Assembly (NCBI GenBank): GCA_034766995.1
Contig: CM068313.1
Coordinates: forward strand, 24,403,012 to 24,467,011
Direction: 5' to 3'
From: Acanthacorydalis orientalis
Taxonomy: Eukaryota; Arthropoda; Insecta; Megaloptera; Corydalidae
DNA: 64,000 bases
Shown here piece by piece: positions 1 to 13,284 of this stretch; positions within the stretch are counted from its first letter, which is position 1, and each line of letters begins with the position of its first letter. Under the pieces are notes generated by a model. The model did no database searches and was not told the DNA's origin. It saw only the letters and a program-made list of their open reading frames with translations. Made by a program: the position numbers and the translations under genes.

Positions 1-1205
1 TGTTACATTATGTAAACTATACGAAAGATAAGTGATTTAGTATAATTTAATAAAGTAAAAAAACATGTTTTAATGTTAAAGTTAAAACTGGATTTTAAAA
101 ATATCTACTCAAAAAATTTAAAACAAACTTAATTAAAATATATATTGTAGATGAAAATCATATAATTAATAGTACACTGCATAATAAAATTTGAAATATA
201 TATTTTTTTTAAAAAAAAAACAATTTTCAATTTTTATACACCACTTTAAATCAGAAAAGTACAATTTCCAAATAATAGTCAAAAGAATTCACAAAATAAA
301 TTCTTCTATTCACCCCTTTATAGCATAAAAATAATAAATACTTAATAAAAATAATACTTGCATTGAAATGAAAAACACCATAAAAATATAATAGCTATTT
401 TATCAAACTCTTCATCATATACTACAATAATTAAATAGGATATTATTTTAGCAAATAGTTTTACGCAAATAACATTCTCAAATCGACAAAAAGAGTTCGA
501 AATAAACGAATCTTCACATCTTCTGAGTAGTATGCAATAGTGTTTACATTAAAATAATATTAACAGATCTTTCAACTTTTCAAAAGCCACAGTAACGAAA
601 TCAGTTTATTTTCATCTTTAATAACTTTTAATTGAAAAATACATTTAAAGTTACATTTTAAAATTACAAACGAATAAATCTTCTTTGATCTATAAATATA
701 TATCTAATTATATCATTATATTATAATAACTATATATATATATATCATTACATGACTTTTGACCTTCTGATCTATTTATTTCCTGTTAATATAAAAACAT
801 TTTAATAATTTAAATATAAATGTTTATTAGGACACGAATTCTATTTTCAGAGAAAACAGAATTTTAATACATTGCTTTTAATCTTGTTTTATCTAAAGTT
901 GCTAGAGAAAAATAAAAAGAAATACTTTTTCGTGACAAGGAATCTATTCAAATCAATGATTCAGTGTCACAAGAATAAAAAACTAATCACTAAGATTAAC
1001 ATTATTTATCAAATTTTATGGGTCGTCGTTTGCAAAGTGAATTAACTGCAGATAAAAGTAACAAGCTTAGTGTTATTTATAAGAAGTTAGAATCACAATC
1101 AATAAGAGATTCAGACTGAGGAAAAAAGCAGTAAAACATTAATTGGAAATTTTTTTGTGATAAAGTAAATTCCCCTAATATTTATACATTAAATTTTTAT
1201 TACTC
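1..1205. other. AT-rich non-coding DNA
   Basis: No coding frame, RNA gene or transposon recognised. Contains homopolymer A/T runs and a short (TA) stretch at 731-745. Confidence 0.7.
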
Positions 1206-1217
1206 ATATATGTATAC

Positions 1218-1249
<32 letters not shown>

Positions 1250-1260
1250 TGTATGTGTAT
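1206..1260. repeat. (TA)n-(TG)n compound microsatellite
   Basis: A TA tract grades into TG repeats. The small open frame downstream (to 1462) starts inside this repeat and has no recognisable protein content. Confidence 0.95.
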
Positions 1261-1266
1261 ACATAT

Positions 1267-2727
1267 AATTTTTAAAAAAATGTACAAAATCGTTCAAATT
1301 GGAAAAAAGCTCTGTCTAGTAATCAACAGAGTGGTAGAGCATAAGATAGCAACGATGGTATTTTTTATCAAAATATTTATTATTGTTATGAATTTCATTT
1401 CAAAATATCTGCCTTCATTAAAAGATAAATTACAAAAAACATTTTTATTGTTTATTTTTTAGCTTACATACCTTTTTATCATTCATTTATACTTATATTA
1501 TTACAATTATTTATAAAAACAATAATTATCTGAATGTATGACACAGTGTATAATTTATCTAACCAATGGACAAAAAATGACACATACAGACCACATGAAC
1601 GATTAATTCATGCGATTTTTACTTGGTATTTTTATTTTCAAATTTTTTTGATATATCAAGAAAACAATTTTCTTGTTATTGGCATTTAGTTTCAATTATA
1701 ATCTGAGAAATACAACAATACTACAGATTAATTTTTATCTTTCTTGAATTTATATTCAATAAAATCGTATTGTAATATAAAATGTTTATTTAAGATATTT
1801 CATAAAAAATACTTTTTAAGGATTGAAAAATATATATCTTTCTAGTCGTTAAAAATGGTACATTGAAAAGGGAAGTAAATGTTAATTGTACATTTTTTTT
1901 CTATTAACATTCTACTGAAGATATTTCTTATTTTAAAATATTTTACTAATAAATAGTTTTTAATAGTTTTTATTTCAGTTATCCAGTTCGACTAAATAAA
2001 AATATTATACATAAAGAAGTATTTCCAAATTTGATATAAATTTTTATATCATTATTATCATTGCTGATATTATTGCGGCGGACATAAAAAAATCACATTA
2101 AAACAAATTCTAAAAGTAAAATCATTAATCTATCCTAAATGAATATATAGTTAAATTGATTATTCACATTGTATTTGTATTTATCCTTGTTATTCATGAT
2201 GACTAATTCCAAAAAGTAAACCTCTTCAAGAGATTTGTATGATGACTGTAACTAATTAGTTGGAAGACATCTTACTGTAGTATGTAGATATATAATTTAT
2301 TAAACATAACATTTTACTAGTTCACCTTTTTCAAGGAGAAAATATTGTCTCTAAGAAAATGGAATATTAATTTTATGTTATTGTTTTTAACCCATTTTTT
2401 TCTTTTTCAATTGATTTCTGTGTTATTTTTGACAAATAACTAGGTCTAAAACTATGAAACCGGTTGTAGAGATCGAGAAGAATGATCAAAAAAGAACTAT
2501 CCACAGAAGGATGACTACACGAATGAGATTCCAGACAAAGAAATTATTTTCATTTTAAATATCAAATGCGCTATGATTTCGTTTCATATATACACTTGTT
2601 TTAATTCATATATTAAATTATGTGATACTATCAGCACTTCCAAAAACATTAATTTATCTTTGTTCATGGTTGTTATACACGAGCTTCAATGATATTTTGT
2701 TATAAACATTAAGTGCATTATATTAAA

Positions 2728-2731
<4 letters not shown>
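1267..2731. other. AT-rich DNA with one short charged ORF
   Basis: Mostly featureless. A GC-richer patch at 2454-2558 holds a 34-codon ATG frame (begins MKPVVEIEKND, then rich in Arg and Lys). It has no recognisable domain and no good splice signals, so it is not called as a gene. Confidence 0.6.

Positions 2732-2777
<46 letters not shown>
2732..2777. repeat. (TA)n microsatellite
   Basis: About 46 bp of uninterrupted TA repeat. Confidence 0.97.
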
Positions 2778-4087
<1,310 letters not shown>

Positions 4088-4214
4088 TAAATGGAGTTCT
4101 AATGGATTTTTTAATAATTTAAATAGTTTTTAGTTTATATTTTTGTTGTAATTTGAAATAAACAAATATTTGTTTTTAGTTGAGATAACAAAAAGTGTTA
4201 ATTATTTACATACA

Positions 4215-4220
<6 letters not shown>

Positions 4221-4276
<56 letters not shown>
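4221..4276. repeat. (TA)n microsatellite
   Basis: Perfect TA repeat. The DNA from here to 4888 is otherwise featureless AT-rich sequence. Confidence 0.97.
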
Positions 4277-4278
<2 letters not shown>

Positions 4279-4884
4279 ATAAAAGAAACGACTTCCTTGA
4301 AAAATATGAGAATTGTTTTTAAAAAATTCTAATAAATACATAACTTGTTGAAATAATAATTTGAAAAAATTAACATTTTCATCCTTAGATCGTCCTTAAA
4401 TATGTATAAGCATATTGCGGTTTTTGGGATTTCTTGTATACTACAGATTATACTGTTTTTGGGTCTAAAAATCAAATGTTTAAAATATTTTATATTTTTT
4501 AATTGCAAATAAAAAATTAATTATTTACATACACATAGTACATTATTATTTAGTACATCATTATTAACATAGTACATCTGTTTCTACTTTATTGTACAAG
4601 ATGTTGACAAAAGGAATTAACGTTATTAAATAACACAGACGATCAGTTTCCTAGAAATCATATAGATATACAGTTAACAATGCCTTGATTCGTTTAAAAT
4701 ACTTAAAACCAAAGCAAACAAGCTCTTCAAGTGTTCAGCAATGCCTAGTAACAACCAGAGCATTTAGTACGTTTCTTTTTCATATTTTTTCCAAACATTT
4801 TTTGATATAGTTACTTTATTTATTCATTTATCTCTTTCTTGATCTTTTGTATTTTTTGATTCGCAGTATATAGTTTAAATACAA

Positions 4885-4888
<4 letters not shown>

Positions 4889-4926
<38 letters not shown>

Positions 4927-4931
4927 TATAT
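4889..4931. repeat. (TA)n microsatellite abutting a MITE
   Basis: The TA tract runs directly into the left terminal inverted repeat of the foldback MITE at 4932. This suggests the element inserted at a TA inside the microsatellite. Confidence 0.95.
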
Positions 4932-5155
4932 AGAATGATTCAATTGAAGCTTCCACATGTATGTATTAAAAGAGAGTGCAGAGGTTAAGAAAAGGCATGT
5001 TATTTTTTATTTAATATTTTTTTCAGTATTTAGTTCAATTCAATACTAAAATATAACTGAAATAAAATACTAAATGTGGGATAACATGTCCTTTTTAATT
5101 TTTGCGTTATTTTTCTTTTCCACACTTTTGTGTGGGAGCCTAAGTTGAATCACCT
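4932..5155. mobile_element. Foldback MITE, family 1, copy 1
   Basis: About 224 bp with imperfect terminal inverted repeats. The left end reads AGAATGATTCAATTGAAGC; the right end, reverse-complemented, reads AGGTGATTCAACTTAGGC. The interior is also largely self-complementary: two TAGT/ACTA-rich arms meet near a shared motif TTCAATTCAATACTAAAA. A second copy lies at 62246-62443 with the same ends and centre. No protein is encoded, so it would need a transposase supplied in trans. TA-rich flanks and the small size suggest a Tc1/mariner-type non-autonomous element, but the family assignment is inference. Confidence 0.8.
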
Positions 5156-6104
5156 ATATGCAGTATAATTTCGTCATACATTACACTACTCAATAGCAAA
5201 ATCTTACCTGATAAATGATTTATAATTAAAGTGCGGATTTAATGATTAAAAGCTTATAAATCCAACAAAAAAAATATTGGAGTGACATGAAATATTTCGA
5301 TAATTTCACATTTGCTGTATATTGTTTTGGCACGGTTGATTGCCGTTCAGTATCCTAATATCTTCAAATTTAAGATCAATTTTGCAGTATACTAAATTTA
5401 TGAAAACATTTTTATACCGAGGAACAGTTTTGTTATTTTTTTTATGATAACTTCGTATTTGGATTCAAGTCTTCCATTTTCTTCAAATTTATTTTTGTTC
5501 ATACTTTTTTTTATGTATTTACAAAATCTTATACGGAAAATAAAAGAAATATAATACATGAATTTAGTGAAACAATTTTCTATTAAATGTTTTAAAGTAA
5601 ATCACGTGACTTTGTATGGAATAACACAAAAAATGAAGTTTTATATAAATGCAAACTAAGTTTTTACACTGAATTAGTTGATAAGAAAATTGTTGAATCG
5701 GTACACACAATAACATGAAAATTGCTATTTTAATAAAAGGTAACATTTTTACAACTTTTGCTCACCGAGTTTTTAACGTTCCAGTTAAAATAATATTAAT
5801 TAGAAGCATACACATACACACACACACTCTCATATATATATATATTGCTAAAATTTTAATAATAGCAATAATAATAAATGTAAAAAACTACTATTATCAA
5901 AAATATTATTATTCAAATGTTAACACTTTCTAAGAATGCAAAAGTAATTTTTGAAAATAACACAGTAAAGAATCTCTATTTTACTCGAGAAAAAGTATCT
6001 TCTTGAAAGAGAAAACAGTGTAGTAGTTTATTTTAACAGGGCAACTTGAAGAAACATGGATGAATCACAAATAGGTTAAAAATAAACAAACTGTTTTCTT
6101 TCCC

Positions 6105-6106
<2 letters not shown>
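5156..6106. other. AT-rich non-coding DNA
   Basis: No supported gene. A minus-strand CAG|GTAAGA string (5203-5210) resembles a juxtaposed splice acceptor and donor but lacks a good pyrimidine tract. Overlapping 60-72-codon frames on both strands at 5564-5933 look like chance. Confidence 0.6.
5808..5845. repeat. (CA)n-(TA)n compound microsatellite
   Basis: Short CA repeat followed by a TA repeat. Confidence 0.9.

Positions 6107-6178
<72 letters not shown>
6107..6178. repeat. (TA)n microsatellite
   Basis: Perfect 72-bp TA tract. Confidence 0.97.
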
Positions 6179-6184
<6 letters not shown>

Positions 6185-6389
6185 TTACTTAAAACTGTAA
6201 TAAATCGGATACGCATCACTACAACACTTTATGGTAATAACTAGAAACTAAATGTTTAAAGAACACTATAAGTCAATCGACATCAAAGTATTTACAGTGC
6301 GATATTTTACAATAAAAATTATTTGTACTAATTCTATTTTGAAAGATAGTAAAATATGACACGACAGTTAAAAATGTTTAAATATTTAA

Positions 6390-6640
6390 CGATCGGCTGA
6401 AACGAAACATGCGTTTGTTGTCTGTTGCTTTCAGCAATACCAACCGGTGTGCATAAATAATGTCCATGAGATAGATGGACAGCGATAGTGGACGCGCTTA
6501 CGTAACACTCTGTGTCATACGGTTTGGCAAGCGTGCAAAAGAGAACACGAAGGGCGCCAGCTAGCGAGGGAGGTAAACATTGTCGTTGATTTGGCTTCGT
6601 TTTTCATGTGTTTACAACGGTCTGTAGTTGCGTGAGCTAT
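6390..6640. promoter_or_regulatory. GC/CpG-enriched island, possible regulatory element
   Basis: About 250 bp clearly richer in G, C and CpG than its surroundings. It contains the palindrome TTACGTAA (6498-6505), which matches bZIP (PAR/CREB-like) sites, and a GAGGGAG|GTAAAC string that looks like a splice donor. No long reading frame is present on either strand. It may be a promoter, an enhancer or an old unrecognised repeat; the sequence does not decide. Confidence 0.3.
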
Positions 6641-8040
6641 TTATATATTCAGTTTAATCCAGAAGTATTAGGTTAATTCCTCGAATTGTCACAAATATAT
6701 CTTAAAAAGTATTTTTAGTTGTTTTCGTGATTTCTTTTTATTATTTTCCTCGAATTTCATCGCGAATGCCAAGAAAAATTTCAAATTTTAATTTTTATAA
6801 ATGTTATTTTATAGTGTTATACTTTCATATGTCATTAGTTTTTACCTTTGAATCTGTGACATTTGAAAATATATAGGAACGGTGCTTCATGTGACATGTA
6901 ACATGTGCATGCATTTTAAGTTTTAACTAAAAAGTTTTTTTTTATTTTGCATACAAATTACTTGTTTACTTTAAATAAAATGTTACGCTAAACACCATAT
7001 ACCAAAACTTTGATTATACTTACATATAGTGTAATATTTCTGTGCATTAATATGTTCTAAGAAGTAGTTTTGAAATTAGTGCAGCTAAAAAAAGTTGATA
7101 AAATTCGATTTTAATTGTATAAAATAAAAATACTTTCTCAAATGTACACATCACTTTTGCATTTAAATTTTAACAAAAAACATGGTTTTAATCAAAATGT
7201 AGCTTTAATTGTATGTACATACAGAAATAAATATGAAATTGCCTAATTTTTACGATTCAGAATCTCTATCTCTCTCTCTCCCTATATATATATATATATA
7301 TACAGACAATGAATAATACCAATTATTTCATATTCAATTACAGCTGTACTAGTGTATATATATATATATATATATCTTTTTCTCTTTTTAAATAAAAATA
7401 AACATAATACTACCATAAATATTCTCAACTTTTGATGTAAGTTTCTAAATTTATTTACTCTACTTAAAAATCAATTCTCTGATTTGTTAATAAAATACTC
7501 GTTCATAAGTATAAAATGAATTTAATCATAAGATTTATTGCCTGTAAAATACTCTTTTATCTTTAATAAATATTATTAACAAAAATTAACTAGAATCAAT
7601 TATTTTAAAGAAAGAGAAAAAAATACTTAAACATATGAACTTATCATTAAAAAAAAAACAGTAAGATTAAGAACGATATTAATTAAAACAATGTTATGAT
7701 TACCTCCTTTAATATGTAAATCAATAATAATTAAATTGAATGTACACAGTAATTAGTTCTCGCATGTATATATTTTTTATTCTTATTTTATTAACGACTT
7801 TTTATAAACTAACTAATTTATTTCCCTGTACGACTAAACTGAGTTATTATCAAAAAATAAAAAAAATCTAATATTGATAAAATATAAAACCGGCCATAAA
7901 ATAAATTCTATAATACATTCAGGAACATAACATTTACACTTTGACAGTTGTAATATAAAGCGCTTAATGTATATTTATTACAAATATCATGTTTAAGTCA
8001 AACGTTCATAAATTAAAAAAAAACTCTTTGAGAAATGATT
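6640..8040. other. AT-rich DNA with two short microsatellites
   Basis: Holds a (CT)n-(TA)n tract at 7262-7302 and a (TA)n tract at 7355-7375. No coding frame was recognised. Confidence 0.7.
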
Positions 8041-8400
8041 TTGACGTTTTAAAATGAACTTACTATCGCCTTCGGACATATGTGTTCAGAAAAAAAAACA
8101 CAGTTATTTCTACTGACGTTTTTACGTTCGCGTGGCTAAAATATCCGAAAGGCTCATTTCACGCCAGTATGTTGAGATCAATGTAATGTATTTGATTCCT
8201 AACAATATACGACATGTTTTCAGAAAGTTGATGGCAACCGTATGTATCTTTTAACATCCCGGATGCTTATTGGCATATACAGTGTAACAAAAGTCACTCA
8301 AGCACAAGCTTACAGTAGTATGAGTATGTAAATCTATCTTTATGATTTTGTCCAATACGCAGTCTGAAGCAAAAAAAAACTCCCGGTCTTTCTGGAAAGT
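8040..8400. other. Moderately GC-enriched non-coding stretch
   Basis: More CpG and mixed-composition sequence than the neighbours, with short frames only. No motif or family is recognised. A conserved non-coding element is possible but not shown. Confidence 0.3.
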
Positions 8401-8610
8401 TTAATTATCAGATAAATGTCGATAGGAGTTACTTTATATCATAACTAAATATTAGAGATTCAATATGTTATATAATCATTAATTCATTAAATTAAATACA
8501 TTCATTTCCAACATGAATACTTTTTATAAATAGTTTTATAATATAAATATTTTTTCCATCGAATAAAATTTTTTTTGTTAGGTTCTATTCTCATCTGTTA
8601 AGCTTGTTTG

Positions 8611-8682
8611 TTCTTTCTCTCTCTCTCCCCTTCCTCTCTCTCTATATATATATACATATTTATATATAGAAAGAGAGAGATT
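8611..8682. repeat. (CT)n-(TA)n-(GA)n compound microsatellite, self-complementary
   Basis: A CT-rich left arm, TA-rich centre and GAAAGAGAGAGA right arm are mutually complementary, so a single strand could fold into a hairpin. Confidence 0.85.
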
Positions 8683-9320
8683 CGTTCACTTTTAAATAAA
8701 TTTAAATATAAGAAGTTCAAAAGGCGTATCGTTACTATTTTCTTTGTGTTTAAATAATAAAATAAATGTTGTTAAATTTTACACACAGTAAACAACAATT
8801 GCATATTCATGTTTTTATTTAAAATTTATTAAACTAAATTAACATTCACCTCTGAGAGTAGGGTGAAATATATAAAGCGTGTAAATAAATTATTATAATA
8901 AATAGTATAAATACAAATAAATATATTCTAATTAATAGAATATTTTTTATCAATAATTAAGGTTTATAAATTAGCACTATAAACGAAAAGATGATAAAAT
9001 GATGAAAGAACTAAGAAATACATTTAGTATCAACTATATTGTTTATGCATTACTTCTTAAAGTGCAAATACAGTTTTGTTTTTGATTTTTTACTACAACC
9101 TTTTTTGTAATCATTTATCTTATTCGTATAAGGAGACTGAAATTCCATGTTTTATGTTTTATTGTACAAAAAGAATACTTATTCATTTAAATACATACTT
9201 TGCAAATGAAAAATTATTCAAGTTCACTGAAAAGATATAAAACATTTTAAGTCGCTTTTTTCAATTTATTTTTTTTATTCTTTTGTATTTAAAATTTGTA
9301 TAAAGTAAAAATAAATAAAT

Positions 9321-9368
<48 letters not shown>

Positions 9369-9800
9369 AAAGATCTTTTCTATATTTTTAAATAGGATAT
9401 AATATTTTTTGAGTGTAAAGAATATGTATTCTTATGCGTGTCTTTTAAAATACGTTGTTTTGCAAAATGTATCCATTGTTTAACAATATGTGTAATTTAA
9501 GAATTGGGATCATAACATGTCAAAAAATAATATTTATATGCGAATAAACTGCATCCTTTGACAGTACAGGAAATAAATATTAAAATAATTTAGTCTATTA
9601 ATTATCTAAAAGTGTATAAAACTTAATATCTGAAAGGAAGTTATGTAGGTCAATCGAATTCCATTAGAATATGAATATTTTTCAAACGAGAATACTTTTT
9701 AGTATTAGTACGTTTTAATTTTTAATATACAAACAAATATGTACGTTTATTTATTTAGTAATAATATATGGTGGTATTCCATTCTAGTACATAAAAAAAA
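8683..9800. other. AT-rich non-coding DNA
   Basis: No gene supported. Interrupted only by the TA tract at 9326-9368. Confidence 0.7.
9326..9368. repeat. (TA)n microsatellite
   Basis: TA tract with one TATGTATA interruption. Confidence 0.95.
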
Positions 9801-10290
9801 TAATTTCATTTCGTATTCGAGACACTCGATCGAATAAAAACGTCACTGATGTATCATCATTACGGACATACGAATTGAACTCACTACGTAAAAATATTAC
9901 ATGACTGAATAGCCAAAGATACTTTATAACGTAAGTAATGACGAAACGGAGTATCGTTTTACCAGATTGTGGTTAGTGAGATTTTTTCTGCGGGGGATCA
10001 TCACAAGACTGTGAATCACTTATAAAACTGCATGCGAATTGCACACATCCTCACTGATGTGCATACATTTGTATACGGGATGGACATACTGCGTAGTTTT
10101 ATTTTTAAAAAAAAATTTGTGTAATCGTTTATAGGTCATTCCCGCGCCCTCCGTTTTCATAGCATTGTTAATTCCAAGAAATGAAGCCACCTCAGCGCCA
10201 ACAACTGCGGCACTCAGCCAGCCTGTAGCCAGTACACAGCCACTGGCAGAGAAAGATCATTATGCAGATAAACAAATAGTATCATACGGG
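9800..10290. promoter_or_regulatory. GC-enriched island, possible regulatory or untranslated region
   Basis: About 490 bp of mixed-composition DNA with frequent CpG. It includes an unusually GC-rich stretch around 10140-10250. An ATG at 10182 opens only 15 codons. No protein domain or known promoter core is seen. It could be a promoter, 5-prime UTR or enhancer; evidence is compositional only. Confidence 0.25.
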
Positions 10291-11163
10291 TATTAAGTTG
10301 ATTTCATGTGTTTATATTTAAAAATAAACATGTACATTCATATACCTAAACATACTAAAAAACGTGACATACACGAACATAACAGTAGCGTACGTTCTAA
10401 CGGTGCATACATTCAATATATGCTGCACACAAAAGCGATACGCTTGGATTTAAAATTTATGTTTAGAAAAATTATCAGTCCTGTTAAATTACATACTTGC
10501 AACGTACGTTAAAATCACACTAGATTAAAAATTACCTTTTCTTGGGGGATAATGTGATATAGATATAACATACATGTTGTAATGTATATATTTACATAAA
10601 TTTATACATCTACACAGAGTTCAACTAGAACAAAAAATTCAATGGCATTTAGAAAAAAATCTATCAATCTAAGCACAAAAGAAGTAAAAAAACGAACTTT
10701 ATAAAAAATAATTCTTGAATCAAATTAAAAATATATAATACAACGGTTTAATGCTACATTACCACATAAGTTCAAAGCTTTGCTCTGTAAATAATAATAA
10801 AGTTCTAAATATTTCATGATAATCATCACCTTAGCAATTTCACGATGCGCTCTTGAAAAATAAGTTATCATTTTTATTTATATCATTTTTGATTTCGTAT
10901 TCATTCTATTTTTCTTCTATCTTTTCTTGATATTCCTTAAATATTTCCATACCGCTTTGTACTGTTTTAGTCGCATATTGATTTAAGATTTAAGACCCAC
11001 TTTAATTCCGAATGTAAACTCTCAAATATATTTGTCGTATACTTTTTTCTTTAAACAAAGTAAAATATTTTATTTAACTATTGAGAGGTTTCGTACAAAT
11101 GAATACCATTCCATTTTTATTTTCATTGTAACTTTCTTAATCAATGATTCAACTTCGTTAATA

Positions 11164-11168
<5 letters not shown>
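10290..11168. other. AT-rich DNA with an unrecognised 68-codon frame
   Basis: An open frame at 10306-10512 (+) starts at a non-ATG codon and encodes a basic sequence with no recognised domain. It is most likely chance. The rest is AT-rich and featureless. Confidence 0.5.

Positions 11169-11238
<70 letters not shown>
11169..11238. repeat. (TA)n microsatellite
   Basis: Perfect 70-bp TA tract. It accounts for the Tyr-Ile repeat in the overlapping open frame. Confidence 0.97.
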
Positions 11239-11242
<4 letters not shown>

Positions 11243-11583
11243 CGACATTTTTTGGATTACTCTTTTTTAATTAAACTTTATTCAACAATACAAATTCATT
11301 TAGAATCACTTTTACTTCATTATAATTGATGTTAAAAAATATTTTTATTGGCTTCAACTAATTATTTTCTCGTTCAGAAGTTAGAAAGATTCTATCTACA
11401 ACATAAATTAGGTAGCTTAATCTTCCATTTTTTTTTATATTTTTGTCTTCTTAATTCAATAATTTGAACAATTCTCTTTAAGTTACAATAAGCGATTTCA
11501 ATAAAATCAGGTTTCATTATCTTATAATCTTTCTAATTCTAATTTTTGTTATTTTTTCATATTATAATCGCATTTATGTCATT
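11239..11583. other. AT-rich non-coding DNA
   Basis: No feature seen. Confidence 0.7.
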
Positions 11584-11830
11584 AACTCTCCCGTTCCGAT
11601 GCAGTAAACTCAGTTGACAGCATGTTTTCAATTGCAAATATCTGTCATGATATTTTTAATTATATTTCTTTATTTTCTTGTAATACACATGTTATATTGA
11701 TACTAATCGCTAGTGTAAGGATTGACTTTAATGTTTAACTAATTAAAAATCCTTCTATTCCTTCACAAAGAGTAATTTTCATGAAAAATATTAGTGGTAA
11801 ACTGAGTTTACTGCACCGATATGGAGAGTT
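11584..11830. mobile_element. MITE with about 34-bp terminal inverted repeats (family 2)
   Basis: The left end starts AACTCTCC and the right end finishes GGAGAGTT. Just inside, TGCAGTAAACTCAGTT on the left is matched exactly by its reverse complement on the right (16 bp). The 247-bp unit has an AT-rich interior and no coding frame. No clear target-site duplication is visible and no second full copy occurs in the window, so the superfamily is unassigned. Confidence 0.75.
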
Positions 11831-12280
11831 GTAAAAAGGCACCAGGCTGGAAGCGTTAAAAACATTTTAAAATGACAAAAAATGTTATAGTGATTCATTT
11901 GACAAGTATGGATTAGAAACAAAGTTAATAACCACATCCATTTCGATAACATTATCGATAAAAATTATCAGGATATATAAATTTAATCCGTACTATATGA
12001 AATACATTAAGTAAAGAAAGTAGTTCCAGAATGAAGATTTTTGTGAATTAGAATTTATTTTTCTGAAATTATCAGAAAAGTGAAATATATATTCAGTAAA
12101 AATTATTAACTTAAATACTCAAATTGATGTGTGAATGATGTATTATATGAATATTAAATTCATATAAACGCATTTGTTAGTCTTTACAATAGAATATTAA
12201 GTGATATTTTTTATCTAATTAACTTCAACATAATAATATTGGATCAAACATAACCTAGAACTAAAAACTAATAACAATAA

Positions 12281-12285
<5 letters not shown>
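11831..12285. other. AT-rich non-coding DNA
   Basis: No gene or repeat recognised. Confidence 0.7.
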
Positions 12286-12348
<63 letters not shown>

Positions 12349-12350
12349 AA
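12286..12350. repeat. (TA)n-(GA)n compound microsatellite
   Basis: A TA tract to 12322 is followed by GA repeats. It lies at the 3-prime side of the transposase remnant. Confidence 0.97.
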
Positions 12351-12439
12351 GTCTCAAATTTTAAAAGTTAACAAAAAGACGGTTGATTCTATTCAAAAGT
12401 TTATTACATAATCTAAAAATGCATGGAATGCAGTTTATT

Positions 12440-13222
12440 CTCCACTGATTTTAAATATGCTATCATTCAGATGGTGGCCTTCATTTGCGATAAACATTTG
12501 TAGTCGATTTCTGAAGTTTCGCTTCACTCAGCGAGTCATTCCGGCGTTATCGATGCAATTTGTTAGCACACAGCAGCCTTCAGATCATTAATGATTGTTG
12601 GTCGATGTTTGTCGACCTCAGCTTTCAGATGGCCCGAAAGAAAAAAGTCACAAGAGGCAAGATCAGGTGAACGTGCAAGCAACCCAACGTAGCCGTGTAA
12701 CGAGATCAAGCGCCATGGAAACAATTCTCTCAAAACTTCCATTGATCTGCTCGCCGTGTGAGCGGCGGCCCCATCCTGTTGAAACCACACATCAGGATTT
12801 TTAACTTTGATGAGTTTCGGTTCCAAGAAGTTCCGTAACATCTCCACATACCGAAGCGAAGTTACTGTAACTGTTTGGCCCTTCTCCTCAAAAAAATGAG
12901 GGCTATTAACATAAAAATCTGTAACAGTGCGCCAAACAGTGACAAGTTGGCTATGTAGAGGCCTTTCATGAAGCTGGCGAAGATTGTTTTCCGCGATGAA
13001 ATGAAAATTCTGCTTGTTAACGTAGCTAGATAAATGACAGTTAGCTTCGTCCCATGTGAGAAGAATAGTGTTTTCAGAAACATCTTGAACGATATCCACA
13101 TAACATGCCATCGGTTCTCTCAGTTGCGTTCCTTAAGTTTCTGAATAACCACCATTTTGTAAGGATGGAACTTAAGATCGGCGTGTAAAATTCTGTTAGC
13201 AATTCCATCAGATAACCCCAAA
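12440..13222 (-). pseudogene. Tc1/mariner-superfamily (DD41D type) transposase pseudogene
   Basis: A DDE transposase, which would cut and paste its own element in the nucleus. The main open frame is 13111-12563 (182 residues). Candidate catalytic Asp residues are D21 (TWDEAN), D113 (FQQDG) and D155 (ASCDFF). Forty-one residues separate the second and third, the spacing of DD41D-type elements. The RSPDL motif precedes the third Asp. Family-like sequence continues outside the frame: GLSDGIANRILHADLKFHPY upstream in another frame (13222 to about 13130), and FRNRLQMFIANEGHHLND downstream (about 12520-12450). This implies at least two frameshifts plus stop codons. The N-terminal DNA-binding region is missing, because homology stops at the microsatellite at 13225. 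It is a dead copy, and no terminal inverted repeats could be paired. Confidence 0.9.
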
Positions 13223-13224
13223 GC

Positions 13225-13284
13225 ATATATATATATATATTTATATATATATATATATATATATATGCGTGTGTGTGTGTGTGT
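13225..13284. repeat. (TA)n-(GT)n compound microsatellite
   Basis: TA with one TTTA interruption, then GTGTGT. It marks the point where the transposase remnant loses homology at its 5-prime side. Confidence 0.97.

Noticed and set aside
12595..12804. Plus-strand 69-codon frame, and a second minus-strand frame at 12862-13101
   Set aside because: Most of each is a shadow of the DD41D transposase in the wrong frame or strand. Only the short upstream part of the second frame carries genuine transposase sequence, and this is described with the pseudogene.
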